In this document: one piece after another, positions 30,024-39,571 of the stretch | How the letters are laid out: each line of letters opens with the position of its first letter | Position numbering within the stretch: position 1 is the first letter of the stretch | Origin: Cellvibrionaceae bacterium | GTDB lineage: Bacteria; Pseudomonadota; Gammaproteobacteria; Pseudomonadales; Cellvibrionaceae | Direction: 5' to 3' | DNA length: 64,000 nt | Assembly: GCA_025800365.1 (NCBI GenBank) | Contig: JAOXRT010000163.1 | Coordinates: 1 to 64,000, forward strand | The notes under the pieces: model-generated | Database searches by the model: none | What the model was told of the DNA's origin: nothing | Seen by the model: only the letters and a program-made list of their open reading frames with translations | Position numbers and translations under genes: made by a program

Positions 30024-31151
30024 TCAAACCTGCCCAGCGGGAAGTTCGGCCCTTGGAAGTTCTGTGTTCAAATTATTAAGATGAACAGTGGATGTTGGGT
30101 AAGCACACTCAGCACCATGACTATCTATAATGGCCAAAATCTTTAGCAGCACATCTTGCTTCACTTCATGGTAGTGCGCCCAATTTACCGTCTTCGTAAA
30201 GGTGTACACGAAAAAGTCCAAAGATGAAGGGGCGAAGGCATTGAAATTGACCATGAGAGTCTGATCATGATCGATTTCATCATGAGCTTCTAGCATAGCT
30301 TTTACGTCATTAACGATAGCCGTCACTTTGGCAGCATCATCGTATCGAATACCGATAGTTTCATAAATACGGCGATTAAGCATTCGAGACGGGTTTTCCA
30401 AAGATATTTGAGTAAACGTCGAGTTGGGCACATACAATGGACGCTTATCGAAAGTTCGAATACGTGTAAGCCGCCAGCCGATATCTTCTACAGTACCCTC
30501 AATATTTTTATCCGGTGAACGTACCCAGTCGCCTACTTTAAAGGGGCGATCCATATAGATCATTAGGCCACCAAAGAAATTGGCTAATAGATCTTTTGCA
30601 GCAAAACCAACCGCTAGGCCACCAATACCACCAAACGCTAAAACCCCAGAAACGCTATAGCCTAAGGTTTGTAAGACAACTAAAACCGAGGTAATGATCA
30701 CCGAAACACGCAGTAATTTACCCATTGCGGAAACGGTAGTCTGATCCATAGGTTGGTGAGCATATTCTGGGTCGACCAGGTTTTTCTCCGCACGACTAAT
30801 AAAACGCACCAAAAACCAAGCGATAATGGCAACTACACCCACTTCGCGAATGGGTTGCACAGCTTCAAGCAGGTTTACCTCAGATTGACGCGCCGATATC
30901 TCTAATGCCCAGCACAAACCTATAAGCCAAACAAACCAGCGCACTGGCTTTTGAGCCGCTTCAATTAAGGCATCGTCCCAAAGGTTTTTACTCTTCGCGG
31001 CCTGCTTCATTAAATTGTTGAACACTACGCGGGCGACAAATGCCACCAACAAGGTCGCCACTACAATAATAAAAACTTCAGCGATCCAAATATTTTCTCG
31101 CCCGGTAATTTCAGACAGCCAGTCTGGCATGGCTACCGCAGAATGAATCAT
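30024..31151 (-). CDS. MscS-family mechanosensitive ion channel
   Basis: A 375-residue inner-membrane channel: four or five N-terminal helices, the pore helix with GGIGGLAVGFAAKDLLANFF at about residue 180, then the cytoplasmic beta-domain (FKVGDWVRSPD, GTVEDIGWRLTRIRTFD) and C-terminal alpha/beta domain. It probably relieves osmotic downshock. The frame starts with TTG-TTG at 31157; the ATG at 31151 has AGGAAG 6 nt upstream. It is immediately followed by hpt. Confidence 0.93.
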   Translation of the reverse strand: MIHSAVAMPDWLSEITGRENIWIAEVFIIVVATLLVAFVARVVFNNLMKQAAKSKNLWDDALIEAAQKPVRWFVWLIGLCWALEISARQSEVNLLEAVQPIREVGVVAIIAWFLVRFISRAEKNLVDPEYAHQPMDQTTVSAMGKLLRVSVIITSVLVVLQTLGYSVSGVLAFGGIGGLAVGFAAKDLLANFFGGLMIYMDRPFKVGDWVRSPDKNIEGTVEDIGWRLTRIRTFDKRPLYVPNSTFTQISLENPSRMLNRRIYETIGIRYDDAAKVTAIVNDVKAMLEAHDEIDHDQTLMVNFNAFAPSSLDFFVYTFTKTVNWAHYHEVKQDVLLKILAIIDSHGAECAYPTSTVHLNNLNTELPRAELPAGQV

Positions 31152-31255
31152 CAACAACTTCCTGTGAAAAATACTAATTAATCTAGCTGTTCTATATAAC
31201 TCGAGCTAGATATAACTCGAGCCAGTTTAGACGAACACAGCGAGTTCAATAACGC

Positions 31256-32293
31256 TTAGGCCAATAGACGCTCAGCGAATGCCTTACCACCCTGCCAGCT
31301 AGTATCACTGGCTAAATCCTCCCAAGCCCACTGACGACGCGCCAACATCGTCATTAAACGCTCTTGGCTATCAGGCGCAAGCTGGTAGTTTTGTAATGCA
31401 TCGGCAACCTCTAGTGCTCCTTGGCGGTTATTACAAACCAAAACCATATCGCAGCCGGCAGAGAGCGCAAGCTTTGCTCGCTCCGCATAGCTACCGGCTT
31501 GTACAGCGCCCTCCATACTTAGATCATCGCTGAAGATCACGCCGTTATACGCCATTTTGTCTCGCAGGACCGTTTGTAACCAGTATTTAGAAAACCCTAC
31601 TGGCAGCTCATCGATTTGACTAAAAATGATGTGCGCTGGCATCAAGGCATCGAGCTGTGGCAATAACTCAGCAAACGGTAACAAATCCCGTTGCTCTACT
31701 TCAGCCCAACTGCGTTTATCAACTGGCAAGGTTAAGTGGCTATCTTCCTGCACCGCTCCATGGCCTGGGAAATGCTTGCCGGTGGTCGCCATTCCGGCCT
31801 TAGACATCCCACGCATAAAGGCGGCTCCAAGGCGGACTACTTCTCGAGGATCATCAGAAAAAGAACGATCGCCAATGATACTTGAAAAGCTTTCATCAAC
31901 ATCCAGCACCGGCGCAAAACTAATATCGATACCGCAGGCTAGCACTTCGCTGGCCATTAAAAAGCCCAACTGCTCAACCTCTGTTTCACTCGCGGCAGTT
32001 TGCGACTCTTGATAGTCCTTAATTTTTTGCATGGCAGGCAGTCGCTGAAAACCATCTTCCTTTAGGCGCTGAACTCGGCCACCCTCTTGGTCAACAGCAA
32101 TAATAATATCTTGGCGAACAGCGCGAATGCTTTTTACTAGCTCACCCAGCTGCGAGCGACTGGAAAAGTTGCGTTGAAAGAGGATTAAGCCACCTACACA
32201 GGCTTGTTGTAATAACTGTTCATCTTCTTGGTTGAGCTCAAGCCCATCCACATCGATCATAAGTGGGCCTGGGCCCATAGTTTGCGTCGTCAA
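31256..32293 (-). CDS. nagZ: Beta-N-acetylhexosaminidase (peptidoglycan recycling)
   Basis: GH3 enzyme of about 345 residues that removes GlcNAc from GlcNAc-anhydroMurNAc-peptides in the cytosol. It shows GGLILFQRNF, VDQEGGRVQRL, the catalytic His loop GKHFPGHGAVQEDSH and the nucleophile region FSDDLSMEGA. The start is uncertain: TTG at 32293 has GAGAG 7 nt upstream, while the ATG at 32278 gives a more typical N terminus but lacks a clear ribosome site. It lies 24 nt downstream of psrA, an order known from Pseudomonas. Confidence 0.94.
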   Translation of the reverse strand: MTTQTMGPGPLMIDVDGLELNQEDEQLLQQACVGGLILFQRNFSSRSQLGELVKSIRAVRQDIIIAVDQEGGRVQRLKEDGFQRLPAMQKIKDYQESQTAASETEVEQLGFLMASEVLACGIDISFAPVLDVDESFSSIIGDRSFSDDPREVVRLGAAFMRGMSKAGMATTGKHFPGHGAVQEDSHLTLPVDKRSWAEVEQRDLLPFAELLPQLDALMPAHIIFSQIDELPVGFSKYWLQTVLRDKMAYNGVIFSDDLSMEGAVQAGSYAERAKLALSAGCDMVLVCNNRQGALEVADALQNYQLAPDSQERLMTMLARRQWAWEDLASDTSWQGGKAFAERLLA

Positions 32294-32317
32294 TTTATGT
32301 CTCTCAATAGATAGGGC

Positions 32318-32989
32318 TTAACCAGCCGCTGAGCTTTGTGATTCTACAGCCGGTATCTGCATCATACGACTTAAGGTAGGGATTAATAGTTCCAATGCGC
32401 GCTCTACACCACTGTGTTCAGAGAAGTTATCTTCAATGATGCCCTGTATAGAATCTATACTCGATAAGGTAAACACCGTTGCCCCCAGCAGAAAATACAG
32501 CTGCCAGTAAAAGTCGACTGGGTTTATTCCGGGCAAGGTATCACGCAAGAGGTTCAAAAAACGGCGATAGAGATCACCATACTGGCTAACGATAAATCGT
32601 CTTAAGTGGCCTTGAGATTGGGTATAGGCCATGCCCAGTAAGCGCATAAAGCGCTGTAGTTCAATGACCTGTTCGGCTTGATTCAGCCCTGGCTTCGCCG
32701 CAACCGTTTCCATCAAGGTACTGAACAGGCAGCGAAATAAGGCTTCCACCTGATCACTGCCTTGCAGCTTATTAAGGTTTTCTGAGAGCTGCTGGCAAAA
32801 GGGATCTAGCGTTCTCGCAAATACCGCCTGAATCAGGGCCTTTTTAGAGCCAAAATGGTAGTTTACAGAAGCCAGATTGACACCGGCCGCGGTGGTAATG
32901 GTGCGCAATGAGGTTTCCGCGTAACCTCGCTCAGCAAATAGAACGCTCGCCGCATCAAGAATGCGTTCTACTGTTTCTTTCTGGGCCAT
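32318..32989 (-). CDS. psrA: TetR-family regulator, PsrA-like
   Basis: A 223-residue TetR regulator. The HTH (about residues 9-52: ERILDAASVLFAERGYAE, TITTAAGVNLASVNYHFGSK) is nearly identical to my recollection of Pseudomonas PsrA, a fatty-acid-responsive repressor/activator, and adjacency to nagZ matches. The C-terminal half is the ligand-binding helical bundle. GGAAAGG precedes the ATG. It probably senses long-chain fatty acids; the targets are not visible here. Confidence 0.85.
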   Translation of the reverse strand: MAQKETVERILDAASVLFAERGYAETSLRTITTAAGVNLASVNYHFGSKKALIQAVFARTLDPFCQQLSENLNKLQGSDQVEALFRCLFSTLMETVAAKPGLNQAEQVIELQRFMRLLGMAYTQSQGHLRRFIVSQYGDLYRRFLNLLRDTLPGINPVDFYWQLYFLLGATVFTLSSIDSIQGIIEDNFSEHSGVERALELLIPTLSRMMQIPAVESQSSAAG

Positions 32990-33433
32990 CCAGCCTTTCC
33001 AACCGTTTCATTATAAGGGCTTGAAAATACTGAGCTGCACCGCCCTTGTCAAGGTCATCATTAGGCTTCTTCAGCGCCGTTTGTTCCCCACCAAGATTCC
33101 ATTCCTGCCAACTTTTGATGGTTTTATCGAGCAATTTTTAGACAATCTTATTATGTCCAGATTTCTGTATAGAACATAAATTTTTAAGCAAGATTGGCCC
33201 GATTTTTTCCCAGAATTAAAACTCTAAGAAAATGAATCAATTAGAGGAGCAAAGGAAATTTTCCATGATCACAGTCAAGAAATGGCACCTAAAGTCATGA
33301 CCTCAAACACTGTACATGCCCCACCACCGTGGTATTTTGCCCATCAAGCAATGCAGCTTTTAACCACCAAAACTGTTGGTAGCCGCAACGCCAAAAGCCA
33401 TAAGTTAATTCGCAGGTTTGGAGGTAATAGACA
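32990..33433. other. Divergent intergenic region, psrA / small acidic protein
   Basis: A 444-nt gap that should hold promoters for both neighbours. In it, AGAGGAGCAAAGGAA precedes a tiny ORF (MITVKKWHLKS, 33265-33300). Its stop overlaps by ATGA an out-of-phase ORF beginning at 33297 that runs into the next gene. Neither looks like a convincing protein. No clear PsrA palindrome was found near 32990-33060. Confidence 0.4.
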
Positions 33434-33751
33434 ATGGCAAATCAACTCCCAGTCATCGGTGAGTGGTACAACGACCTAGCTGTGGGACAGATTTTCGAAG
33501 TGGTAGCCATTGATGAGCATGCGGCCACCATTGAGATCCAATATGCCGATGGCGGCTTAGGGGAATACGACATGGATTCCTGGCAGCAACTTACATTGGG
33601 TCCAGCTGAAGCGCCAGAAGATGCGTCCGCAGGCTATGAAATGAGCCAAGAGGATAGCTATGTTGGCGATGAAGTGATGATCCCTATGGACGGCGGCAAT
33701 CCGCTTGCCTCGATCGAGCCCGATAGCTTTTCCGGATTTGACGACTTCTAA
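33434..33751 (+). CDS. Small acidic protein (DUF6763-like, tentative)
   Basis: A 105-residue acidic protein starting MANQLPVIGEWYNDLAVGQI, with a compact beta-rich first half (FEVVAIDEHAATIEIQYADG) and a disordered Asp/Glu-rich second half. No signal peptide or membrane helix. It resembles a small family common in gammaproteobacteria that I recall as DUF6763; no function is known to me. GGAGG lies about 10 nt before the ATG. It is followed by a GC-rich hairpin. Confidence 0.75.
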   Translation: MANQLPVIGEWYNDLAVGQIFEVVAIDEHAATIEIQYADGGLGEYDMDSWQQLTLGPAEAPEDASAGYEMSQEDSYVGDEVMIPMDGGNPLASIEPDSFSGFDDF

Positions 33752-34089
33752 GATTTTACTGCGATAGGCGCCTAGCGCCTGTCCTTTGTTTGTCTGTCTA
33801 CCTGTCTGCCAGTCCTTCTGCTAGTTTCTACTGGCGATTAGCGAGCGCCCCTGTTTACTCAATACAGTTGCCGCACGATAAGCGGCCAAAAACCTACTCT
33901 ACCCTCTCCCTCATTAATGACCACAACGCTAACCACTAAAAGCTAGTGTCTTTGCGGTGCCAATAGCCCACATACACCAATAGTAGGACTGCAAAACGAC
34001 GCCTAAAGCCGCTCTAATTACATTGTTTAGTGCTAATGTAGCCCAACAAAAATATAACAATTCAAGGATTATCATCTTAGGGAAGAACA
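33752..34089. other. Intergenic stretch with a likely terminator
   Basis: Of these 338 nt, the first part holds a 6-bp stem (AGGCGC / GCGCCT, loop CTA, 33766-33780) followed by T-rich sequence, a plausible end for the upstream gene. The rest is rich in short CTGTCT/CTACC runs. I see no gene. The last 10 nt carry AGGGAAG, the ribosome site of the next gene. Confidence 0.45.
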
Positions 34090-34461
34090 ATGGACAAAAT
34101 CGCTTTAGATAAAGATTTAATCAAGGATGCCATGCAATCACTGGCTTACTTCGCCTTTATCGGTGCCTTTTTTCGATTTGGCGGCCCAGAGGTAAAAAGT
34201 GATATCAATAAATTGATACCCTTTACCCTTATCTTTCTGACCCTGCTGTTTTTTATTTATATCTTCACCATCATCCATGTCATTCGCCCTGGTGTTCAAA
34301 TTTACTATCCAGAATTTGGCTTAAAAGGTATCGACTCACATTATCGGCCATTAAACCGCCTTCACCCTGCCAATGTGGTCTTTGTTTCCATTTTGGCCAT
34401 GTACATCTATATAGGTTGGTTTATCGTGAGTATTGGCTTAATGGCAGGATTAAGCGGTTAA
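34090..34461 (+). CDS. Three-helix membrane protein, unknown
   Basis: A 123-residue protein with three hydrophobic segments (about residues 15-32, 44-66, 97-118) and a short loop (YYPEFGLKGIDSHYRPLNRLH) between the last two. AGGGAAG lies 6 nt before the ATG, and the protein is clearly coding-like. I do not recognise a family. The rhomboid gene starts 111 nt downstream on the same strand. Confidence 0.7.
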   Translation: MDKIALDKDLIKDAMQSLAYFAFIGAFFRFGGPEVKSDINKLIPFTLIFLTLLFFIYIFTIIHVIRPGVQIYYPEFGLKGIDSHYRPLNRLHPANVVFVSILAMYIYIGWFIVSIGLMAGLSG

Positions 34462-34572
34462 AATCGCTGCTAAATATTGCAGTTTGCCAAGCCCTTCTCT
34501 CTTTGACTTTTGTTTCTTAAGCAATGACTTGCTAAGCTAGTGCTTTTGCCTGAAAAGCTATGCTAAAGCGCT

Positions 34573-36024
34573 ATGATCATCATACCAACTGAGAAACGCA
34601 TTGATTGGCGTCGCCCACCTATCGCCGTGGTCGCCCTTATATTGATCAATATTGCCATTTTTGCTTTCTATCAAAGCAGTGATCGCAGCAAGTATCAGCG
34701 CGCCATTGAAATGTACGACAAACACGAGTTTGCAGATTTCGAAGCCGAAGCTTATCTCAATTACCGAAAACAAAATGGAATCTTGCAAGGCAACCCAGAG
34801 CTTTATGAAAGTTTAGTAGAAAGCTATGAAACTGATCCAAGCTCGATTAGCCAAAATATTCTGCTAGATCGTGACTTTCTCGCTTATTTAGAAAAGCAGC
34901 AAACTAATTGGATACCCGAAAAAAAGCGAGGCGTCTGGGCACAAGTTAGACCCAATATCGAACACAATATCGCTGCGATAAGTAGCGTAAAACTGGGGCT
35001 CATTCCTCAGCATGGCAGTTTGATAACTCTCTTTAGCCACCAGTTTTTACACGGTGATATCTTTCACCTGCTCGGCAATATGCTGTTCTTATTTATCTGT
35101 GGTTTTGCTGTCGAAGCCGCACTAGGCTCACTGCGTTTTTTAGCGCTGTACATAGCCAGCGGTTTAGGTGCTGGCTTGCTATATAGTGCTATCGAGCTAG
35201 CCTCTAGCCGTGGTGGCGTCCCCCTTGTAGGGGCCTCGGGCGCGATATCTGGCGTTATGGCGATGTATTTAATGCTGTTCAAACTCCGTAAAATCGAGTT
35301 TTTTTATTGGTTGTTTATATTTGTCGGTTATTTTCGAGCGGCCGCACTTTATATTTTGCCCTTGTACATCGCCAAAGAATTGGTTTTATATTTCAGCTCC
35401 GACGATAGCCAGGTGGCTTATATGGCCCACACTGGCGGTTTTTTAACAGGCGCGGTATTGCTAGCCTTGTTGCAGTGGCTGCAACCTGAAAGCGTCGACG
35501 AAGAGTTTATTGAAGAGGACCAAGCCGTCGACCCACGTCGAGAAAGCTTACAGAATATTCTACAGAAAATTGAACTGGTGCAATTCAAATCGGCACAACA
35601 GCTATTAAATCAACATCAGCAAGAACATGGCCATTGTACAGAATCCGATTTTATTGCAATTAACCTGCTGGCTTTGAAAAAAGACAGCCAATGGCTTAAA
35701 GCCAATATCCAATACCTACAACGCAGTAATCGTGATAAAGAGCTATTATCCCGACAACTCACCCTATGGCAACGGCTTCCTGCTGAAGGACGTGAAAGAA
35801 TCGACCATCTTACACGCTGCCAATTCGCCCTACGTTTACTGGACGGTGAAAAACAAGAGGCCGCTGAGGCCATTGCCATTGAGCTTTTTAAAGCCGATAG
35901 CAAAGAAGCCATGTTACCTAAATTACTCGGTCAGCTGGCGGTTTTCTATAAGCAACTAGAAAACCCTGGGAAAGCCCAGCAATTCGAACAAGCCTTAGAA
36001 TTACAACTTCAAAAAAGCCTATGA
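34573..36024 (+). CDS. Rhomboid-family serine protease with C-terminal repeat domain
   Basis: A 483-residue protein. After an N-terminal helix and a polar insert (about 35-140), the rhomboid core has the HQFLHGDIFHLLGNMLFLF motif, the catalytic Ser motif GASGAISGVMAMYL (about 216-229) and the catalytic His in AYMAHTGGFLTG (about 284), so Ser-His catalysis should be intact. From about 320 a soluble helical region follows, perhaps TPR-like. The stop overlaps the next start by ATGA, so the two are translationally coupled. Substrates are unknown. Confidence 0.88.
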   Translation: MIIIPTEKRIDWRRPPIAVVALILINIAIFAFYQSSDRSKYQRAIEMYDKHEFADFEAEAYLNYRKQNGILQGNPELYESLVESYETDPSSISQNILLDRDFLAYLEKQQTNWIPEKKRGVWAQVRPNIEHNIAAISSVKLGLIPQHGSLITLFSHQFLHGDIFHLLGNMLFLFICGFAVEAALGSLRFLALYIASGLGAGLLYSAIELASSRGGVPLVGASGAISGVMAMYLMLFKLRKIEFFYWLFIFVGYFRAAALYILPLYIAKELVLYFSSDDSQVAYMAHTGGFLTGAVLLALLQWLQPESVDEEFIEEDQAVDPRRESLQNILQKIELVQFKSAQQLLNQHQQEHGHCTESDFIAINLLALKKDSQWLKANIQYLQRSNRDKELLSRQLTLWQRLPAEGRERIDHLTRCQFALRLLDGEKQEAAEAIAIELFKADSKEAMLPKLLGQLAVFYKQLENPGKAQQFEQALELQLQKSL

Positions 36025-37403
36025 GTTACTGTCGCTATCACCCCACCGAAGCCGCGAGTTACTATTGCGAAAACTGTCACTACCATGCCTGCAAACACTG
36101 CAGTAATGACAGTGATAGCTTCGATGAACAATCGGCACAGTGCTTCTTATGCAAACGCGAGTTGATCTCTCTGGGGGCGAGTTTAACCGCAGAGCCATTT
36201 TGGCGTCGCATCGGCAAGGCTTTTCAATATGCCCTTGGAAAGGAATCGCTAACAGCACTGATCATTACAGCTGTTATCTCGCTGCTAGGAGTTTATATTC
36301 CGTTTGTAAGTTTAATTGCCTTGGCCTTTTTGTATAAATACTGTTTTTTCTGCTTAGAGCAAACAGCCCACGGCAATATGGTTGCGCCCGATGTCGGAAA
36401 AGCGAGCAGCGAAGGTTTGCAAGTTTTACTACAAATTATTGGGCTGCTGCTGTTATCGATAGGCAGCACCATAATAATCTCCGCGTTTTTAGGGGCAACT
36501 TTAGCCATTCTGTGGATGATTTTTATGGCAGTAGCCCTACCCGCTGCCTTTATGATCCTATCGATTAATAAAGATTTCGGCCAAGCGATCAACCCGCAAC
36601 GTCAACTTGAAGTAATGGGCGCCATAGGCCCATCGTATTTTGTCTTGCTTATCCTACTATTTATTATGATGAGCTCTGTAGGCCTGCTTCATTGGCTAAT
36701 AGGCGAGCAGTTTTCAACCTTAGGGCAATTAAGTTCAACCTTAGTCTCCAACTATTATTCAGTAGTGATGTTCCATTTAATGGGTTACGTGGTTTTTCAG
36801 TATCAAGACAAACTCGGCATCGTGGCCCAGCAACAAGGCGACAATAAAAGTAAACGCAGTGATAAGCAAAAACTAGACGCCAAGCTCGGCATGCTATTGA
36901 AGGATGGTGATTATCCTGCAGCGGTTCAACTAATGCGTAATCAGCTCTCACGCTCTCCTAGGGACAATGAAACGGCCGAGCGCTTAATCAATTTGCTGAT
37001 AGAACTAGGAGACAAAGAAACACTCGCTAAGGTCTCTGAAGATTATTTTGCTCAACTATTTGCAAGCGAACAACACTACAAGATTGGCAGTCGCTTTAAA
37101 CAGTTAAAGGCACTCATCCCCGACTATCGTCCTCAGAAAATGGGGCTACGTTTTCAACTGGCACAACATATGGATAATAGCGGTGATTTCAAACAAGCGG
37201 CCCTATTGCTGAAAAACTTCCACAAAGAATGCCAAGATAAAAAACTCATTGTGGAGGCTTATGAGCTAATGGTGGATTGCTTAAATAAACTACCAAATGG
37301 GGCTGCACAAGCCCAACCATACCAGCAATACGTTGCAAGCTTAAAAAAAGAGCTGGAAAAATTAGAGCAATCGAAACCCGCCAGCTTGCGCAGTCGAAAC
37401 TGA
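36021..37403 (+). CDS. B-box-like zinc-finger membrane protein with helical C-terminal domain
   Basis: A 460-residue protein. Residues 1-50 form a Cys/His cluster (CRYHPTEAASYYCENC, ACKHC, CFLCKREL) resembling a B-box zinc finger. Five or six membrane helices (about 75-260) follow, then a charged linker and a soluble, probably TPR-like region (about 285-445: PAAVQLMRNQLSRSPRDNE). It overlaps the rhomboid gene by 4 nt, so the products probably act together, perhaps with this one presenting substrates (inference). I do not know a named family. Confidence 0.75.
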   Translation: MSYCRYHPTEAASYYCENCHYHACKHCSNDSDSFDEQSAQCFLCKRELISLGASLTAEPFWRRIGKAFQYALGKESLTALIITAVISLLGVYIPFVSLIALAFLYKYCFFCLEQTAHGNMVAPDVGKASSEGLQVLLQIIGLLLLSIGSTIIISAFLGATLAILWMIFMAVALPAAFMILSINKDFGQAINPQRQLEVMGAIGPSYFVLLILLFIMMSSVGLLHWLIGEQFSTLGQLSSTLVSNYYSVVMFHLMGYVVFQYQDKLGIVAQQQGDNKSKRSDKQKLDAKLGMLLKDGDYPAAVQLMRNQLSRSPRDNETAERLINLLIELGDKETLAKVSEDYFAQLFASEQHYKIGSRFKQLKALIPDYRPQKMGLRFQLAQHMDNSGDFKQAALLLKNFHKECQDKKLIVEAYELMVDCLNKLPNGAAQAQPYQQYVASLKKELEKLEQSKPASLRSRN

Positions 37404-37438
37404 TCATTTTTCAAGCAAGCAAACTTGCCTCAGGTCAT

Positions 37439-37464
37439 TCTAGCACTTTAGTGCTAGAGCTTTT
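37439..37464 (+). terminator. Rho-independent-type terminator after the rhomboid pair
   Basis: A perfect 8-bp stem TCTAGCAC-TTTA-GTGCTAGA followed by GCTTTT, starting 36 nt past the stop of the zinc-finger membrane protein gene. The U tract is short but well placed. Confidence 0.65.
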
Positions 37465-37522
37465 GGCATTTAAATTTGCAACCATAATCACCTAAATGGA
37501 ATCGAACAGGTCTTACTAAGGA

Positions 37523-39571
37523 ATGCCGTTAAAATCTTCTATAGCGACGATCATCGTCGCATGCTTGCTATTGCTTAGCGCTCAATTACTTGGCGCACAA
37601 GCCTTTTCGCAAGCTAGCGAACCGACCACAGCAGATAATCAGCATCACGCTAAGCAAGGCCCTTTTGCCAACATCGAGAGCTGGCGCTACCCCAACGGCC
37701 TACAAGTCTATTTCAAGGCGATGCCCAAGACCGAGCTGGTCACGTTTCGTATGAGTATTCCAGTGGGTGGATGGCAGGACCCAGACAAGCGGACTGGACT
37801 AGCGCACTTTACCGAACACATGCTATTTACCGGCTCTAAGGGCTATAGCAAAGCGGAATTTGAAAAGCTAGTCGATGACCGCGGAGGGCAAAACAACGCA
37901 TCAACAACGGTTAAACGCACAGACTACTGGCTAGAATTACCAGAGAGTGAGTGGGCCTTCGGCCTGGATTGGTTTGGGCAGCTGCTCTTTAATCATCAAT
38001 TTGAAAGCAAACATGTCGACGAAGAACGCCGAGCGGTTATTTTAGAACGAGACCTTAAGCCAGAAACACCCGCAGACCTATTGAGAAAGTGGTTTATTTC
38101 ACCAGACTGGGCTCGCGAGGAAGATCAGTGGACTCAGGTTTTAGGATTAGAGATTCCCTATAAGAGCTTGATCGGCACCTGGGACGATGTAAATGCTATA
38201 CAAGCCACTGATATTCAAGCTTTCTACGACCGTTATTACGGCCCGCAAAATATGACCATTATGCTTGCTGGCAACTTTCCTAGGGATAAAGTTAAAGCTT
38301 ATATTGACGAGCATTTCGCCAATATCGAGCCCCACGGGGAGTATATTCAAACCATTCGCGCCGCAAAGCCTGTCGCAAGAGAACGTCGTCACTTTAGCTT
38401 TAGCGAGCGCCGCGGACATGTACATGAGTGGCGTCACTATATCAGCGATGTCGATAAACAAGATATGCAGTGGTTGTGGTTTCTGCGCACTATTTTGCAT
38501 CACGATCTCAATACAGAGCTCAGACAAAACCGTCAAGCGGCCTACGGAGTTAATGTAAGTTTCAACCTCATTCAGGGACACGGGCGATTGATCAGCAATG
38601 GTAATTTCGACCCTGCCCAAGAAGCAGAGGCATTTGCCTATATCAACTCGGTGTACCAGCAACTACAAAATGGCACCATGCCCAAAGAGCAGTTTGAAAC
38701 CTTACGTAAAAAAGTGCTCGATGCGATTGTTCTCGATCATCAAACCCCTTGGAGCATTAGCAACTGGGTTGCTTCTGTTTTTTACGATAAAAACTTAATC
38801 GGAGAGAGCTTTCCGGATCTCTACCAATTCGCAAAGCAAGCGACTCAAGCCGATCTCGCAAACTGGATGGAAGCTAATATTAAAGCTGAGCACAGCGTAG
38901 TACAAAGCATTCGCCCCAATCCAACCTGGCCCTTAGTCAATATCGCAATTTTTGTACTGGCCATCATTTTCAGTTTTAGTGTTGGGCGCCGCTTTTTAAT
39001 TACTCCACTGGAACTTCGACAACAACTTTATATTCGCAAGGTTTTGTACGGTCCAGTGACTAGCCTAATCGCCCTATTGCTATTCTTTTGTGCCACCTTT
39101 TTATTGCTGCAAGCGCTCGCCTACAGTTCTCAATATATTGAGCGTTTTGTTATCTCAAGTGTCGATTCCTATTGGCTTAATATCACTTGGACAATTTTCA
39201 CAATAAGTATTGCAACGATTGTGATCTTAAATATTCCTGCTAGGGTGCCACGCAAGATTATCTTGGCTGAAGATCACTGGAGAGTTAAATGTTTGAGCTT
39301 TCGTAGTAGCTGCTATAACTATAGTGATATAAGTTTTGTAGAAGAGCGCTATCTGCTTTCAGTGATTTTCAGCAGAAAAGCCTTTCCCTGCCGACTGTTT
39401 CATTTTAATCCGTTTAGTAAGGGTTTATTGATTGGCGTAGGTCGGAGCAGCTATTTACTAAAGACCCGCAATAATCGGGAGCTTATTGAAGAATTTGAGA
39501 AAAGACGTCGGCCAGCTAGGCCCGTCACAAGTACAGAACTAGGCTTGGATATAGACCGGAGTGCCGCATAG
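37523..39571 (+). CDS. Half-length M16 peptidase with membrane C-terminal domain
   Basis: A 682-residue protein. An N-terminal hydrophobic segment (about 8-28) is a signal or anchor. An M16 domain follows with the inverted zinc motif HFTEH (His95, Glu98, His99) and the downstream EERRAVILERD glutamate, so zinc and catalysis look intact. One M16_C domain follows (TDIQAFYDRYYGPQNMTIML). Instead of a second M16 half there are three membrane helices (about 474-575) and a C-terminal beta-rich domain (about 590-675) with no recognised motif. The last 33 nt overlap the convergent L,D-transpeptidase gene. Confidence 0.85.
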   Translation: MPLKSSIATIIVACLLLLSAQLLGAQAFSQASEPTTADNQHHAKQGPFANIESWRYPNGLQVYFKAMPKTELVTFRMSIPVGGWQDPDKRTGLAHFTEHMLFTGSKGYSKAEFEKLVDDRGGQNNASTTVKRTDYWLELPESEWAFGLDWFGQLLFNHQFESKHVDEERRAVILERDLKPETPADLLRKWFISPDWAREEDQWTQVLGLEIPYKSLIGTWDDVNAIQATDIQAFYDRYYGPQNMTIMLAGNFPRDKVKAYIDEHFANIEPHGEYIQTIRAAKPVARERRHFSFSERRGHVHEWRHYISDVDKQDMQWLWFLRTILHHDLNTELRQNRQAAYGVNVSFNLIQGHGRLISNGNFDPAQEAEAFAYINSVYQQLQNGTMPKEQFETLRKKVLDAIVLDHQTPWSISNWVASVFYDKNLIGESFPDLYQFAKQATQADLANWMEANIKAEHSVVQSIRPNPTWPLVNIAIFVLAIIFSFSVGRRFLITPLELRQQLYIRKVLYGPVTSLIALLLFFCATFLLLQALAYSSQYIERFVISSVDSYWLNITWTIFTISIATIVILNIPARVPRKIILAEDHWRVKCLSFRSSCYNYSDISFVEERYLLSVIFSRKAFPCRLFHFNPFSKGLLIGVGRSSYLLKTRNNRELIEEFEKRRRPARPVTSTELGLDIDRSAA

